NCBI RefSeq assembly: GCF_000426445.1
Contig: NZ_AUFJ01000009.1
Span: 620,001 to 684,000 of the forward strand
DNA: 64,000 bases
Direction of reading: 5' to 3'
Origin: Brevibacterium album DSM 18261
Lineage (GTDB): Bacteria; Actinomycetota; Actinomycetes; Actinomycetales; Brevibacteriaceae
A model generated the notes under the pieces. It was not told the DNA's origin. It worked only from the letters and a program-made list of their open reading frames with translations, and did not search any database. Below are positions 54,065 through 61,643 of this stretch, piece by piece. A program made the position numbers and the translations under genes. Position 1 is the first letter of the stretch. Each line of letters begins with the position of its first letter.

Positions 54065-54997
54065 TCAGGCCGGGTGCGTCCGCTCCGAGGCCGGCGCGGC
54101 GGGCCCCGCGTTCCCCGAGGCACCGCCCCGCACTGCGTGCAGGCTCTCCGCGAGCGCGCCGATGTCCGCCGCGCCCTCCACGACGGGCGAGGCGACCACG
54201 GGCTGCGCCGCACCTCCGAGGAGCACCGCGGAGGGCGTCCCCCGCACGCCGAGGACCCGCCGGGCGGACTGCGCAGCGTGGAGGGCGAAGGGGACGGCCG
54301 CGGCCAGCTCGTCCCCGAGCTCCTGCGGCGTGGCGGTCGCCGCGACCCGCAGCTGCACCGGTGCGATGGTCTGCGCCCAGTCCTCCAGGAGCACGGCGGC
54401 CTCCCGGCAGGGCGGGCAGCCGGCGGAGAGGAAGACGAGCAGCACGGGCCGGCTCCCGCCGAGGCGGGCGAGGGGAACGGCGGTGAAATCGGCGCGCAGG
54501 AGCTCGGCCTCGGGAATGGGGTCGCCCATCCGCGCAGCGAGAGACCGGGGAGCGGACGCGGAATGCGCTGTGAGCGCAGCGGAGGGAAGCTCTCCCGCAG
54601 CAGCGGTGGGCGCCGTCCCGCCCGCACCGCGGCGGAGCAGGGCGAGCTGCACCGCGAGCACGAGGCAGAGGAGCAGCGCCCATGCGAGTGCGCTGGCGAG
54701 CACACCCACGGGTCCGGTGGCGAGCAGGGCAGGGAGGAAGGGCGCGTGCGCGGGAGCGGTGAGCGCCGCTCCCGCCGTGAGGACGAGGGAGAGGGCGAGC
54801 GCCAGCTCGGCCGGCGCCACGGCACGGGCGATCCACTGCCGCCGCAGGATCACGGGCACGCGCAGTGCGCACATCGCCTCGAGCAGGCGCCCGGAGCGCC
54901 CGAGGCCGGCGAGGCCGGAGACGGCGAAGACCGCGATGACGACCCCCATGCCGATGAGGCCCGGGATCGCAGCGCCCGGACTCGCGAGATCCGGCAT
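54065..54997 (-). CDS. MauE-type membrane protein fused to thioredoxin domain
   Basis: The first 125 residues hold four helices of the MauE/DoxX redox type (GLAGLGRSGRLLEAMCALRV, in pieces). The C-terminal half is a thioredoxin-like domain with a CPPC active site (C194, C197) after FLSAG. It should act outside the membrane in disulfide formation or transfer. GGAGGAGGGG gives it a strong ribosome-binding site. The next gene upstream encodes a Tat-exported protein with exactly two mature cysteines, a plausible substrate. Confidence 0.78.
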   Translation of the reverse strand: MPDLASPGAAIPGLIGMGVVIAVFAVSGLAGLGRSGRLLEAMCALRVPVILRRQWIARAVAPAELALALSLVLTAGAALTAPAHAPFLPALLATGPVGVLASALAWALLLCLVLAVQLALLRRGAGGTAPTAAAGELPSAALTAHSASAPRSLAARMGDPIPEAELLRADFTAVPLARLGGSRPVLLVFLSAGCPPCREAAVLLEDWAQTIAPVQLRVAATATPQELGDELAAAVPFALHAAQSARRVLGVRGTPSAVLLGGAAQPVVASPVVEGAADIGALAESLHAVRGGASGNAGPAAPASERTHPA

Positions 54998-55015
54998 GTC
55001 CCCTCCTCCCCCTCC

Positions 55016-55053
55016 CCGGCCGCGCCGGGCACGGTGCGCCCCGGCGCGGCCGG
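55016..55053 (-). terminator. GC hairpin between Tat-protein gene and MauE gene
   Basis: Perfect 14-base arms (CCGGCCGCGCCGGG and complement) surround a 10-base loop. It sits between two genes on the same strand and just before a strong ribosome-binding site, so partial termination (more upstream than downstream product) is plausible. Confidence 0.55.
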
Positions 55054-55102
55054 TGCCGATGCCCGTGCCGAGATCGGCGCACCGGCAGTACCGCGCTCCC
55101 GC

Positions 55103-55609
55103 TCAGTCGTCGCGGCAGACGACCAGCGTGTTGCGGATGCTCCCCGCGAGCTTCGAGGTCTCCCCTGCCTCGTACCCGGAGGGCAGCTCGAGGGTGGCGT
55201 ACAGCCTCACTGCGAGATCGACGTTCACAGCGGAGCCGAGGGTCCCCCGGCCCGACCAGTCGTCCGCGAAGGTGTACGCCACGGTGTTGGAGTCGATCAC
55301 GGATACGCTGAGCAGACCGCCGAAGCCCTCGAGGTTCCAGTCGATCAGGCTCAGGCCCACCCCCTGCTCCTTGCGGACGGTCAGGACGGAGCCCGCCGGG
55401 ATCGGATCAGCCGAGGCCGTGACCCGGAAGTGGCGGCCCAGCAGGCCCAGGCCCGCGCAGCGGCCCTCGACCACGATGCCCTCGAGCGGCGCCTGCACGG
55501 ACGCCGCGGCCAGCGGAGCGGCCACCGCGGCACCGATCACCGGGACCGACCATGCCGCGCCCTTGGCCACGGTCCGCCGCGACAGCGCCGGAGTCATCTC
55601 TTCTCTCAT
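55103..55609 (-). CDS. Small Tat-exported protein, unknown family
   Basis: The 168-residue product starts with a twin-arginine signal, SRRTVAKG (10-17), and a hydrophobic stretch, with likely cleavage near residue 37. The mature part is rich in beta-strand sequence and has two cysteines, C51 and C165, near its ends, suited to one disulfide. An Ig- or pilin-like fold is possible, but I do not recognise a family. AGGGAAG lies before the ATG. The frame upstream is open but antisense-like. Confidence 0.7.
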   Translation of the reverse strand: MREEMTPALSRRTVAKGAAWSVPVIGAAVAAPLAAASVQAPLEGIVVEGRCAGLGLLGRHFRVTASADPIPAGSVLTVRKEQGVGLSLIDWNLEGFGGLLSVSVIDSNTVAYTFADDWSGRGTLGSAVNVDLAVRLYATLELPSGYEAGETSKLAGSIRNTLVVCRDD

Positions 55610-55756
55610 TCTCTTCCCTGCTTCACGTATGGGAGCGGACTCCGCTCCAGTTCCGAGACAGAGGCCGCACAGCACCGCAGCACTGCCGCCCCTGCCGCGC
55701 CGCGAGCCGCCGGCTCGCAGCCGTACCCACCGGCCTCCCCGGTACGCACGATTCTC

Positions 55757-55780
55757 AAAGTTACTGGTCGGAAAGTTACT
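55757..55780. promoter_or_regulatory. Direct repeat AAAGTTACT, 15-bp period
   Basis: Two exact copies of AAAGTTACT (55757-55765 and 55772-55780) are separated by 6 bases. The arrangement resembles a binding site for a dimeric activator such as a response regulator. It lies about 150 bp upstream of the Tat-protein gene and 195 bp upstream of echA. Confidence 0.5.
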
Positions 55781-55963
55781 TTTCTGTTTATCGCCATTTC
55801 CTCTCGTTCCATGATCGCAACCTGCGCATTCTGTCTCTTTCCAAGTACGGTGCCCCTCTGCCCGCCTGCCTGCCCTGCACCGCGGCCGGTCGCCCCTCAC
55901 CTCACCCGTGAGCCCCGCCCGCACACGGCCACGTCGCTCCCCGGCACGGCACTCCCGACCGCC

Positions 55964-55969
55964 TACCAT
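55964..55969 (+). promoter_or_regulatory. Leaderless -10 box of the enoyl-CoA hydratase gene
   Basis: TACCAT, then 6 nt, then the ATG at 55976. Confidence 0.55.
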
Positions 55970-55975
55970 GGCGCT

Positions 55976-56755
55976 ATGAGCGACCTCATCCGCACCGAGA
56001 CCGCAGGCGCCGTCATCACCGTCACCCTCACCTCGCCTGCCACCCGCAACGCCCTGTCCACCGCACTCATGGCCGAGCTGCGCGATGCCCTGGCGGCGAT
56101 CGGCGAGCGCACCGATGTGCACGCCGTCGTCCTCGCCGCGGACGGCCCCGTCTTCTCCTCCGGCCATGACCTCAAGGAGGTCCGGGGAGCCGACCACGCT
56201 CGCCAGCAGGAGATCTTCGACCTCTGCTCCGAGCTGATGCTCGCGGTCCAGCGCATCCCGCAGCCGGTCATCGCCCGCGTCCAGGGGCTCGCGACCGCCG
56301 CCGGCGCACAGCTCGCGGCCACCTGCGACCTCACCGTGGCCGCCGACACCGCCGCCTTCGCCACTCCCGGCGTCCGGATCGGCCTGTTCTGCTCCACCCC
56401 GGGCGTCGCCATCGCACGCGCCCTGCCCACCAAGCAGGCCATGCGCATGCTGCTCACGGGCGAGCCCCTCTCCGCACAGCAGGCGCTGGAGTTCGGCCTC
56501 GTGTCCGATGTCGTGCCGGGCGATGAACTCGTCCGCCGGACGATGGAGCTCGCGGAGAAGGTCGCCGAGGCCTCCTCCGCGACCGTGGCGATCGGCAAGG
56601 AGGCCTTCTACAGGCAGATCACCCTGCCCACGGAGGAGGCGTATGCGGCGATGTCGCGGACGATGGCGGACAACGCCGTCTCAGCAGATGCGCAGGAGGG
56701 CATCGACGCATTCCTCACCAAGCGGCAGCCCTCCTGGCGGGGTCGCGGGGCATGA
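55976..56755 (+). CDS. Enoyl-CoA hydratase/isomerase family protein
   Basis: The 259-residue crotonase-fold protein has the oxyanion-hole segments FSSGHDLKEV and GLATAAGAQLAATCDL, and PGVRIGLFCSTPG. The glutamate usually found in the first catalytic position is not obvious (ATPGVRIGLF). It resembles the human ECHDC3-like group, whose reaction is unclear. The ATG follows TACCAT by 6 nt. Its stop overlaps the next gene (ATGA). Confidence 0.85.
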   Translation: MSDLIRTETAGAVITVTLTSPATRNALSTALMAELRDALAAIGERTDVHAVVLAADGPVFSSGHDLKEVRGADHARQQEIFDLCSELMLAVQRIPQPVIARVQGLATAAGAQLAATCDLTVAADTAAFATPGVRIGLFCSTPGVAIARALPTKQAMRMLLTGEPLSAQQALEFGLVSDVVPGDELVRRTMELAEKVAEASSATVAIGKEAFYRQITLPTEEAYAAMSRTMADNAVSADAQEGIDAFLTKRQPSWRGRGA

Positions 56756-57753
56756 CGGTCCTCGTCACCGGAGCCTCGGGAGCGGTGGGCGCGGCCGTCG
56801 CGCGCATGCTCGCCGAGCGCGGCACACCCGTCCTCACCGCTGACCTGCCGCAGGCCCCCTCGCCCGCGAAGCACATGCGCTGGGACCTGCGGCTGCCGGT
56901 GCCCGAGGAGATCGCAGCACTCGCCTCGCGGGTGACGGCAGTGGTGCACTGCGGGCGCATGAGCGGGGACTGGGGCGAGCCTGAGGAGTTCCACGCGGTC
57001 AATGCCGCCGGCACCCGCAGGGTGCTCGACGCGTTTCCCCGCGCCCGCTTCGTCCACCTCTCCACCACCGCCGTCTACGGAACGGATCGCGACCACACAC
57101 ACCTCCATGAGGAGGCGGGGCCGCTGCCCGAGGCCGAGTACGCCGATCCGTTCGCACGCTCCGCCGCAGAGACCGAAAGGGTGCTGACCCGGGTGCGGCC
57201 GGACGCGCTGATCCTGCGGCCCGCCCGCATCTACGCGCCCTTCGCCCCCGATCCGGCTGCGGCCGGAGGTGCGCCGGGGACGGAGGGTCCGACCGGCGTG
57301 ACCGCCACCGGCCCGGACGACGGCATCATCGCAGACATGGAGAGCTTCCGCCGCAGGGGTGTCCTCCGGCTGCCCGGCGGAGCGAGGAACTCCGTCATGC
57401 TGGCGCATGCGGACACCGTCGCCCTGGCCGCGCTCGCGGGCATCGACCGCCCCGGGGTGAGCGGACCGATCAACGTCGCCGACCCGGAGCCCTACGTGCT
57501 GCGCGAGGCGCTCATGACCTATCTCGCACGGACGCACCACCCGCCCGTGACGATCGAGGAGGCACCGGCGGATCTCGCGAAGGCCCGCGCCTGGATACGC
57601 ACCAGACGGGCGGGCCGGCCTCGTGCGGGCAACCGGCCGCCGCACACGCTCACGCAGATCGAGGGCTACGTGCGCGAGCGCACCTACTCACTCTCCCGCC
57701 TGAGCGGGCTGCTCGGGGTGCATCCGGAGCAGCGGCTGGCACCGCGCGCCTGA
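56752..57753 (+). CDS. NAD-dependent epimerase/dehydratase family protein
   Basis: The 333-residue extended SDR begins VLVTGASGAVGAAVARML and has HLSTTAVYGTD with the catalytic serine/threonine region. The usual YxxxK is replaced by a segment DPFARSAAETE, so the tyrosine may be lost. It could be a reductase for a sugar-nucleotide or hydroxysteroid-like substrate. It is translationally coupled to the enoyl-CoA hydratase gene, which points to the same pathway. Confidence 0.78.
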   Translation: MTVLVTGASGAVGAAVARMLAERGTPVLTADLPQAPSPAKHMRWDLRLPVPEEIAALASRVTAVVHCGRMSGDWGEPEEFHAVNAAGTRRVLDAFPRARFVHLSTTAVYGTDRDHTHLHEEAGPLPEAEYADPFARSAAETERVLTRVRPDALILRPARIYAPFAPDPAAAGGAPGTEGPTGVTATGPDDGIIADMESFRRRGVLRLPGGARNSVMLAHADTVALAALAGIDRPGVSGPINVADPEPYVLREALMTYLARTHHPPVTIEEAPADLAKARAWIRTRRAGRPRAGNRPPHTLTQIEGYVRERTYSLSRLSGLLGVHPEQRLAPRA

Positions 57754-57770
57754 GCCTCGCCCGCAGCGCG

Positions 57771-57824
57771 TCGCGAAAACTCCGACGGGCCGCGCAATTG
57801 CGTACGTCCCCTGAGCTTTCGCGA
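57771..57824. terminator. Nested hairpin between epimerase and pheA
   Basis: TCGCGAAAACT and AGCTTTCGCGA pair with one mismatch; inside the loop is a second stem including CGCAATTGCG. It lies between convergent stops, so a bidirectional terminator is likely. Confidence 0.55.
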
Positions 57825-57867
57825 CAGGGCCGGACAGCGCACCGCCTGGGCGATGGGGAGCGGCGGC

Positions 57868-58956
57868 TCAGCCCAGGAGGCCTCCGGTCCGCCGGATCCG
57901 GTCCATCCAGTCGGCGGCCGCGGCGAAGGCCTCGTCGGTCATCCGCGGATCCGCATCGGGGTCGACGGCATCCGTGCCGTCACTCGCGGCCCCGAGGGCC
58001 CCCGCACCGTCCCAGGTGCCCTCGTCCACGGGGTACGAGCCCAGGAACTGCACCTTCTTCGCGATGCGGTGGATGCCCTGCAGCGCCTCGGCCACGCGCG
58101 CCTCGGCGATGTGGCCCTTCGCGTCGATCGAGAACTGGTAGAGCCCCAGGCCGTTGCCCGCCGGCCGCGACTCGATCCGCGACATGTTGACGCCGCGCAC
58201 CGCGAGCTGCTCGAGCATCTCCAGGAGTGCGCCCGCCCGGTCGCTGGCGAGCCCCACCACGAAGGTCGTGCGATCTGCTGCCGTGCGCTCCGGCAGCCCA
58301 CCCGGCCGGGTCACGCAGACGAAGCGCGTGACGGCGGTGCTGTCCTCGCCGATGTCCTCGGCCAGGACCTCCAGTCCGTAGGTGTCCGCGGCCAGCTGCG
58401 GGCACACGGCCGCTTGGAACGGCGCTGCCGCGGCGGAGGCGGCATCGGCGAGCTCGCGGGCGGCGGCGGCGGTCGAGGAGGCGGGACGGAACTCCGCGGC
58501 AGGAGCGTGCTCGGCCATCCAGCGGCGCACCTGCGCCTCACCGTGCGGGTGGCTGCCGAAGGTCCGCAGCGAGTCCAGGGTCACCTCGCCGGGGCGGGCG
58601 GCGAGGACGAAGCGGACGGGGACGACGGCCTCGGCGACGATCTGCAGGCGGCCGTGCCGGGTCAGGGCGTCGAGGGTCGCGGGCACGCCGCCCTCCACCG
58701 AGTTCTCGATGGGGACCACGACGGCGTCCACCTCGCCGGCCCGGAGCGCGGCGAGCATGAGGTCCGGCGAGCGCATGGGGACCCGCTCGGCGGTCTCCAG
58801 CTCCCCCCAGCGCCCGAGGATGCGGATGAGGGCGGCCTCCGTGAAGGTGGCGGCCGGGCCCAGGTAGGCGCAGCGGCGGGGGGCTCCATCCGTGCGCCCG
58901 GCCGGGGCGGATCGCGACTCGCCGACCGCGGCGGGGACAGGGGGCGTGGCCGTCAC
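57868..58956 (-). CDS. pheA: Prephenate dehydratase
   Basis: PheA converts prephenate to phenylpyruvate in phenylalanine synthesis. The 362-residue protein has the catalytic domain (AYLGPAATFTEAAL, PIENSVEGGVPATLD, STAVTRFVCV with the Thr-Arg-Phe motif) and the ACT domain with GVNMSRIESRP that binds phenylalanine for feedback. No chorismate mutase domain is fused. The GTG at 58956 overlaps the GT2 stop (GTGA). The C-terminal 40 residues are an Asp/Gly-rich extension. Confidence 0.93.
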   Translation of the reverse strand: MTATPPVPAAVGESRSAPAGRTDGAPRRCAYLGPAATFTEAALIRILGRWGELETAERVPMRSPDLMLAALRAGEVDAVVVPIENSVEGGVPATLDALTRHGRLQIVAEAVVPVRFVLAARPGEVTLDSLRTFGSHPHGEAQVRRWMAEHAPAAEFRPASSTAAAARELADAASAAAAPFQAAVCPQLAADTYGLEVLAEDIGEDSTAVTRFVCVTRPGGLPERTAADRTTFVVGLASDRAGALLEMLEQLAVRGVNMSRIESRPAGNGLGLYQFSIDAKGHIAEARVAEALQGIHRIAKKVQFLGSYPVDEGTWDGAGALGAASDGTDAVDPDADPRMTDEAFAAAADWMDRIRRTGGLLG

Positions 58957-59738
58957 GAGCGCCCTCGCAGCTCGCGGACGAGGAGGGCACGGGCGACATC
59001 GCGGTACTGCGCCCCGCGGTGGAGGATCGCGCGGAGATCGCGTCCCGTGACGCGGTGGTGGAGATCGCACTCGACCTCCTCGACGCGCAGACCCGCGCGC
59101 ACGAGGTCGATCGTCATGCCCGTCTCCACGCCCCAGCCCGCGGCGAAGGGCTGGGTCGCCTCGAAGGCCTCGCGCGTGAGGCAGCGCATGCCGGACAGCG
59201 GCTGCGTCGCGGTGAAGCCCGACTGCCGCTCGATGCCCTTCTTCGCCAGTCCCACGACGAGGCCGAAGCCGCCCCCGGCCCGCTTCTGGGGCGGGAGGAT
59301 CGCGATGGTGGCATCGGCCGTGCCGGCGAGGACGGGGCCGGCGAGCGGGGCGGTGTTCACCGCCGAGTCCTCGAGGTCGCCGTCGATGAACAGCAGGGCG
59401 CGGTGCCGGGGCCGCTCACCCGGCGCGAGCTGCGAGATCTCGCGGTTGCGCACAGCGTTGGCGCCCGTGATCATCGCCTGCGCCTTGCCCCGGTTCTTCC
59501 GGTGCGAGACCACCTGGGCCCCGGCCTCGCGGGCGCGGGCGGCGGTGTCATCGGAGGAGCCGTCGTCGACGACCATGACGAGGTCCGCGCCGGGGATCGT
59601 CTTCGCCGAGGCGACCGTCGCCCCGATCCGCTCCGCCTCGTCCTTGGCCGGGATGACGACGGCGAGGGAGTGCGGGGCGGAGCCGGCCTCGGGCTGGCGA
59701 CCGGAGCCGGCCTCGGCGGGGTTCTGCTGCGCACTCAT
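58953..59738 (-). CDS. Glycosyltransferase family 2 protein
   Basis: The 261-residue protein has AVVIPAKDEAERI, VVDDGSSDDT and a likely DxD motif FIDGDLED. The layout resembles small GT2 enzymes such as dolichol-phosphate-sugar or glucosylglycerate synthases; the substrate is not clear. It starts one base after the DUF5926-type gene's stop and overlaps pheA by 4 bp, which makes a three-gene transcript. Confidence 0.85.
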   Translation of the reverse strand: MSAQQNPAEAGSGRQPEAGSAPHSLAVVIPAKDEAERIGATVASAKTIPGADLVMVVDDGSSDDTAARAREAGAQVVSHRKNRGKAQAMITGANAVRNREISQLAPGERPRHRALLFIDGDLEDSAVNTAPLAGPVLAGTADATIAILPPQKRAGGGFGLVVGLAKKGIERQSGFTATQPLSGMRCLTREAFEATQPFAAGWGVETGMTIDLVRAGLRVEEVECDLHHRVTGRDLRAILHRGAQYRDVARALLVRELRGRS

Positions 59739-59739
59739 G

Positions 59740-60624
59740 TCAGCGGATGGTCAGCTGGCGGGAGACGACGCCGGCCTTCGCACGGCGCTCCTCGTAGCCG
59801 AGCGGGGCGTCCGCGGCGACGGCTGCGTCGAAGCGCTCGGCGAAGGCGGCGAGGCCCTCCTCGAGGTCGTCGGGCTGCGTGGACGAGGGGAACTCCCACA
59901 CCGGCACGACGATCCCGTGCGCACGGAAGCAGCCCAGGTACTTGCCGCCCTCGGTGCCGAGGTCGTTCCCGCCTGCCGCGTGGAGGCGGGCGAGGCCGTC
60001 GAGCACGGCCTCCTCCGGACGGGTCTGCGCCCAGCGGACGTACACGCGGCCGGACATGTTGGTCCAGTAGGCCGCCGGCGCGGAGACGAGCTTCTCCGTG
60101 GGGCTGATGGTCTCATTGGCCTGCGCGAGGGCGGCGACGACGTCCTCGTCGCGCAGCGCCTCGTCCTCAGGCAGCCAGTAGTCGAAGGTCTCGTGCACCG
60201 TGATGTCGAACGGCGCGGTGAGGTCGAGGATGTCCTGGAGGCGGGGGCCCTCACCGGGCTGGGAGTCCGCCTCGGCATAGGTGCCGGGCTCGCTCGCGGC
60301 CACCTCGAGGATCGCGGCGGCGATGTCGCGTGAGGGGTCCGGGGAGGAGAACGGAACCTGGAGCCCGGCCATGATCACACCGTCCGCCCGGTGCAGCGCC
60401 TGCCATGCCGCGGGCAGGAGAGAGGCGAGGACGACGTCCCGGCCCCCGTGCTCGGGCGTGAGCCTCACGGTGGCCGTCGCGGCGGGGACGAGCTCGCGGA
60501 GGCTGATGAGATCCGCCTCGAAGGGCAGGCCCTCGAACGGACGGGGGACCCAGGCCCCGGCCTGCGCCTTCGCGAGGCGCTTGGCGATGATCTCTTCTCT
60601 GGACTTCTTGGACTTCTTACCCAT
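59740..60624 (-). CDS. DUF5926-type protein
   Basis: The 294-residue protein matches an actinobacterial family with a basic N-terminus (GKKSKKSREEIIAKRLAKAQ), a region with WVPRPFEGLPFEADLISLRELVP, and the ending GYEERRAKAGVVSRQLTIR. Function is unknown. The ATG at 60624 follows TAGACT by 7 nt, so the mRNA is probably leaderless. It leads the transcript that ends with pheA. Confidence 0.8.
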   Translation of the reverse strand: MGKKSKKSREEIIAKRLAKAQAGAWVPRPFEGLPFEADLISLRELVPAATATVRLTPEHGGRDVVLASLLPAAWQALHRADGVIMAGLQVPFSSPDPSRDIAAAILEVAASEPGTYAEADSQPGEGPRLQDILDLTAPFDITVHETFDYWLPEDEALRDEDVVAALAQANETISPTEKLVSAPAAYWTNMSGRVYVRWAQTRPEEAVLDGLARLHAAGGNDLGTEGGKYLGCFRAHGIVVPVWEFPSSTQPDDLEEGLAAFAERFDAAVAADAPLGYEERRAKAGVVSRQLTIR

Positions 60625-60941
60625 GCGGGTCAGTCTACGGGGAGGAGTCCGTGCGGACCGTCGAGGCTCAGCTCTGCTCCGCGGATCGGCGTGGCAGAGA
60701 GCAAATCGGGTGCGTCTTCGCTCTGGTGCGGAGAGCATCCCGCGCCTCTGCAGGGAAACGGCCTCCGTGTGAGAATCGGAAGCGAACGCCGGTGAGCAGG
60801 GGTCGCACCACTCGTGTCGGCACCTGTCCACGAGAGCGTGGTCGCAGAAGGGAACGAGATGGCAGCACACTTCGCCGGCACCCCCGGTTCCAGGCTCCTG
60901 CCCTGCGGGTTCTCCGCCCACGGTCATCCGGGGACCGCCCT
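60625..60941. other. Intergenic region between DUF5926-type gene and tetR
   Basis: I see no separate gene in these 317 bases. The TetR frame is open throughout, but the sequence upstream of 60942 is Arg-rich and unlike the family. It includes the DUF5926-type promoter at its left end. Confidence 0.5.
60632..60637 (-). promoter_or_regulatory. Leaderless -10 box of the DUF5926-type gene
   Basis: TAGACT on the minus strand, then 7 nt, then the ATG at 60624. Confidence 0.6.
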
Positions 60942-61571
60942 GTGAGCGCCCGTGAAGCGGCCAAGCGCGAGCGCTCCCTGCGCATTCGCCAGGCGGCGGA
61001 GCATCTTCTGGAGAAACGGGCGATCACCGCGGTGACCACGAAGGAGGTCGCGGAGGCGGCCGGCATCGGCGAGGCCACACTGTTCCGGTACATCGGGTCG
61101 AAGGACGAACTGCTGTTCATGGTGTACGGCGACCGCATGGACGCCCTGCTCTCCGAGATCGAACAGCGGGATGCCATGACCACGGTGGGCTGCGATGATT
61201 CCGAGAAGACCGGCTCGTACTATCTCGACCGGATCCTCGATGCCTACCGCACTCGCTGTGAGTTCTACCTGCAGAATCCGGACAATGCCTCGATCTATCT
61301 GCGCGCGGGTTTCGACAAGCAGAATGTCAGTCGCGGACGGAACATCGCCCAGGGCGACCGGTCCATCCGCCTCACCACGGCGATCCTCGCAGAAGGTCAG
61401 TCGGAGGGGTTTCTCAACGACCGCATTCCGCCGGGACTCGTCGCACAGAACTGCCACGCGATCTACATGCACGAGATCGACCGGACCCCCACCCGCGGGT
61501 ACGTCCCGGGGACGATCTGGGAACGCGTCAGCCCCCGGCTGCACGCTCAGCTGGACCCTCTGCTGCGGTGA
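60942..61571 (+). CDS. TetR-family transcriptional regulator
   Basis: The 209-residue product has the TetR helix-turn-helix (TAVTTKEVAEAAGIGEATLFRYIGSKDELL, in parts, about 27-56) and an all-helical ligand domain. The GTG at 60942 is chosen because GGGGA precedes it and the helix-turn-helix then starts at the usual distance. It is convergent with tctA and may control the tricarboxylate transporter, although its operator is not evident here. Confidence 0.85.
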   Translation: MSAREAAKRERSLRIRQAAEHLLEKRAITAVTTKEVAEAAGIGEATLFRYIGSKDELLFMVYGDRMDALLSEIEQRDAMTTVGCDDSEKTGSYYLDRILDAYRTRCEFYLQNPDNASIYLRAGFDKQNVSRGRNIAQGDRSIRLTTAILAEGQSEGFLNDRIPPGLVAQNCHAIYMHEIDRTPTRGYVPGTIWERVSPRLHAQLDPLLR

Positions 61572-61643
61572 CCGCCGCAGCGGCGCACCGCAGGCTTCCT
61601 CGGGTGCACAGCGCCGACGAGCGCGCCGACGCGCCCGTATGCC

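Larger units (their letters stand above)
55610..55975. other. AT-richer regulatory region upstream of the Tat-protein gene
   Basis: No credible gene is seen in these 366 bases. The stretch 55745-55850 is noticeably less GC-rich than its surroundings and holds the 9-bp direct repeat at 55757-55780. The right end carries the echA promoter. Confidence 0.5.

Noticed and set aside
52664-55609. Complete lasso-peptide cluster
   Set aside because: HprK- and PqqD-like parts are present, but no transglutaminase-like protease (B2), asparagine-synthetase-like cyclase or short precursor peptide could be found nearby.
55552-55911. 119-codon plus-strand ORF upstream of the enoyl-CoA hydratase gene
   Set aside because: It overlaps the Tat-protein signal peptide in antisense and covers the regulatory repeats; composition is Ser/Arg/Pro filler.
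60651-60941. N-terminal extension of the TetR protein
   Set aside because: About 97 Arg-rich residues before the helix-turn-helix are unlike the family and overlap the DUF5926-type promoter region.
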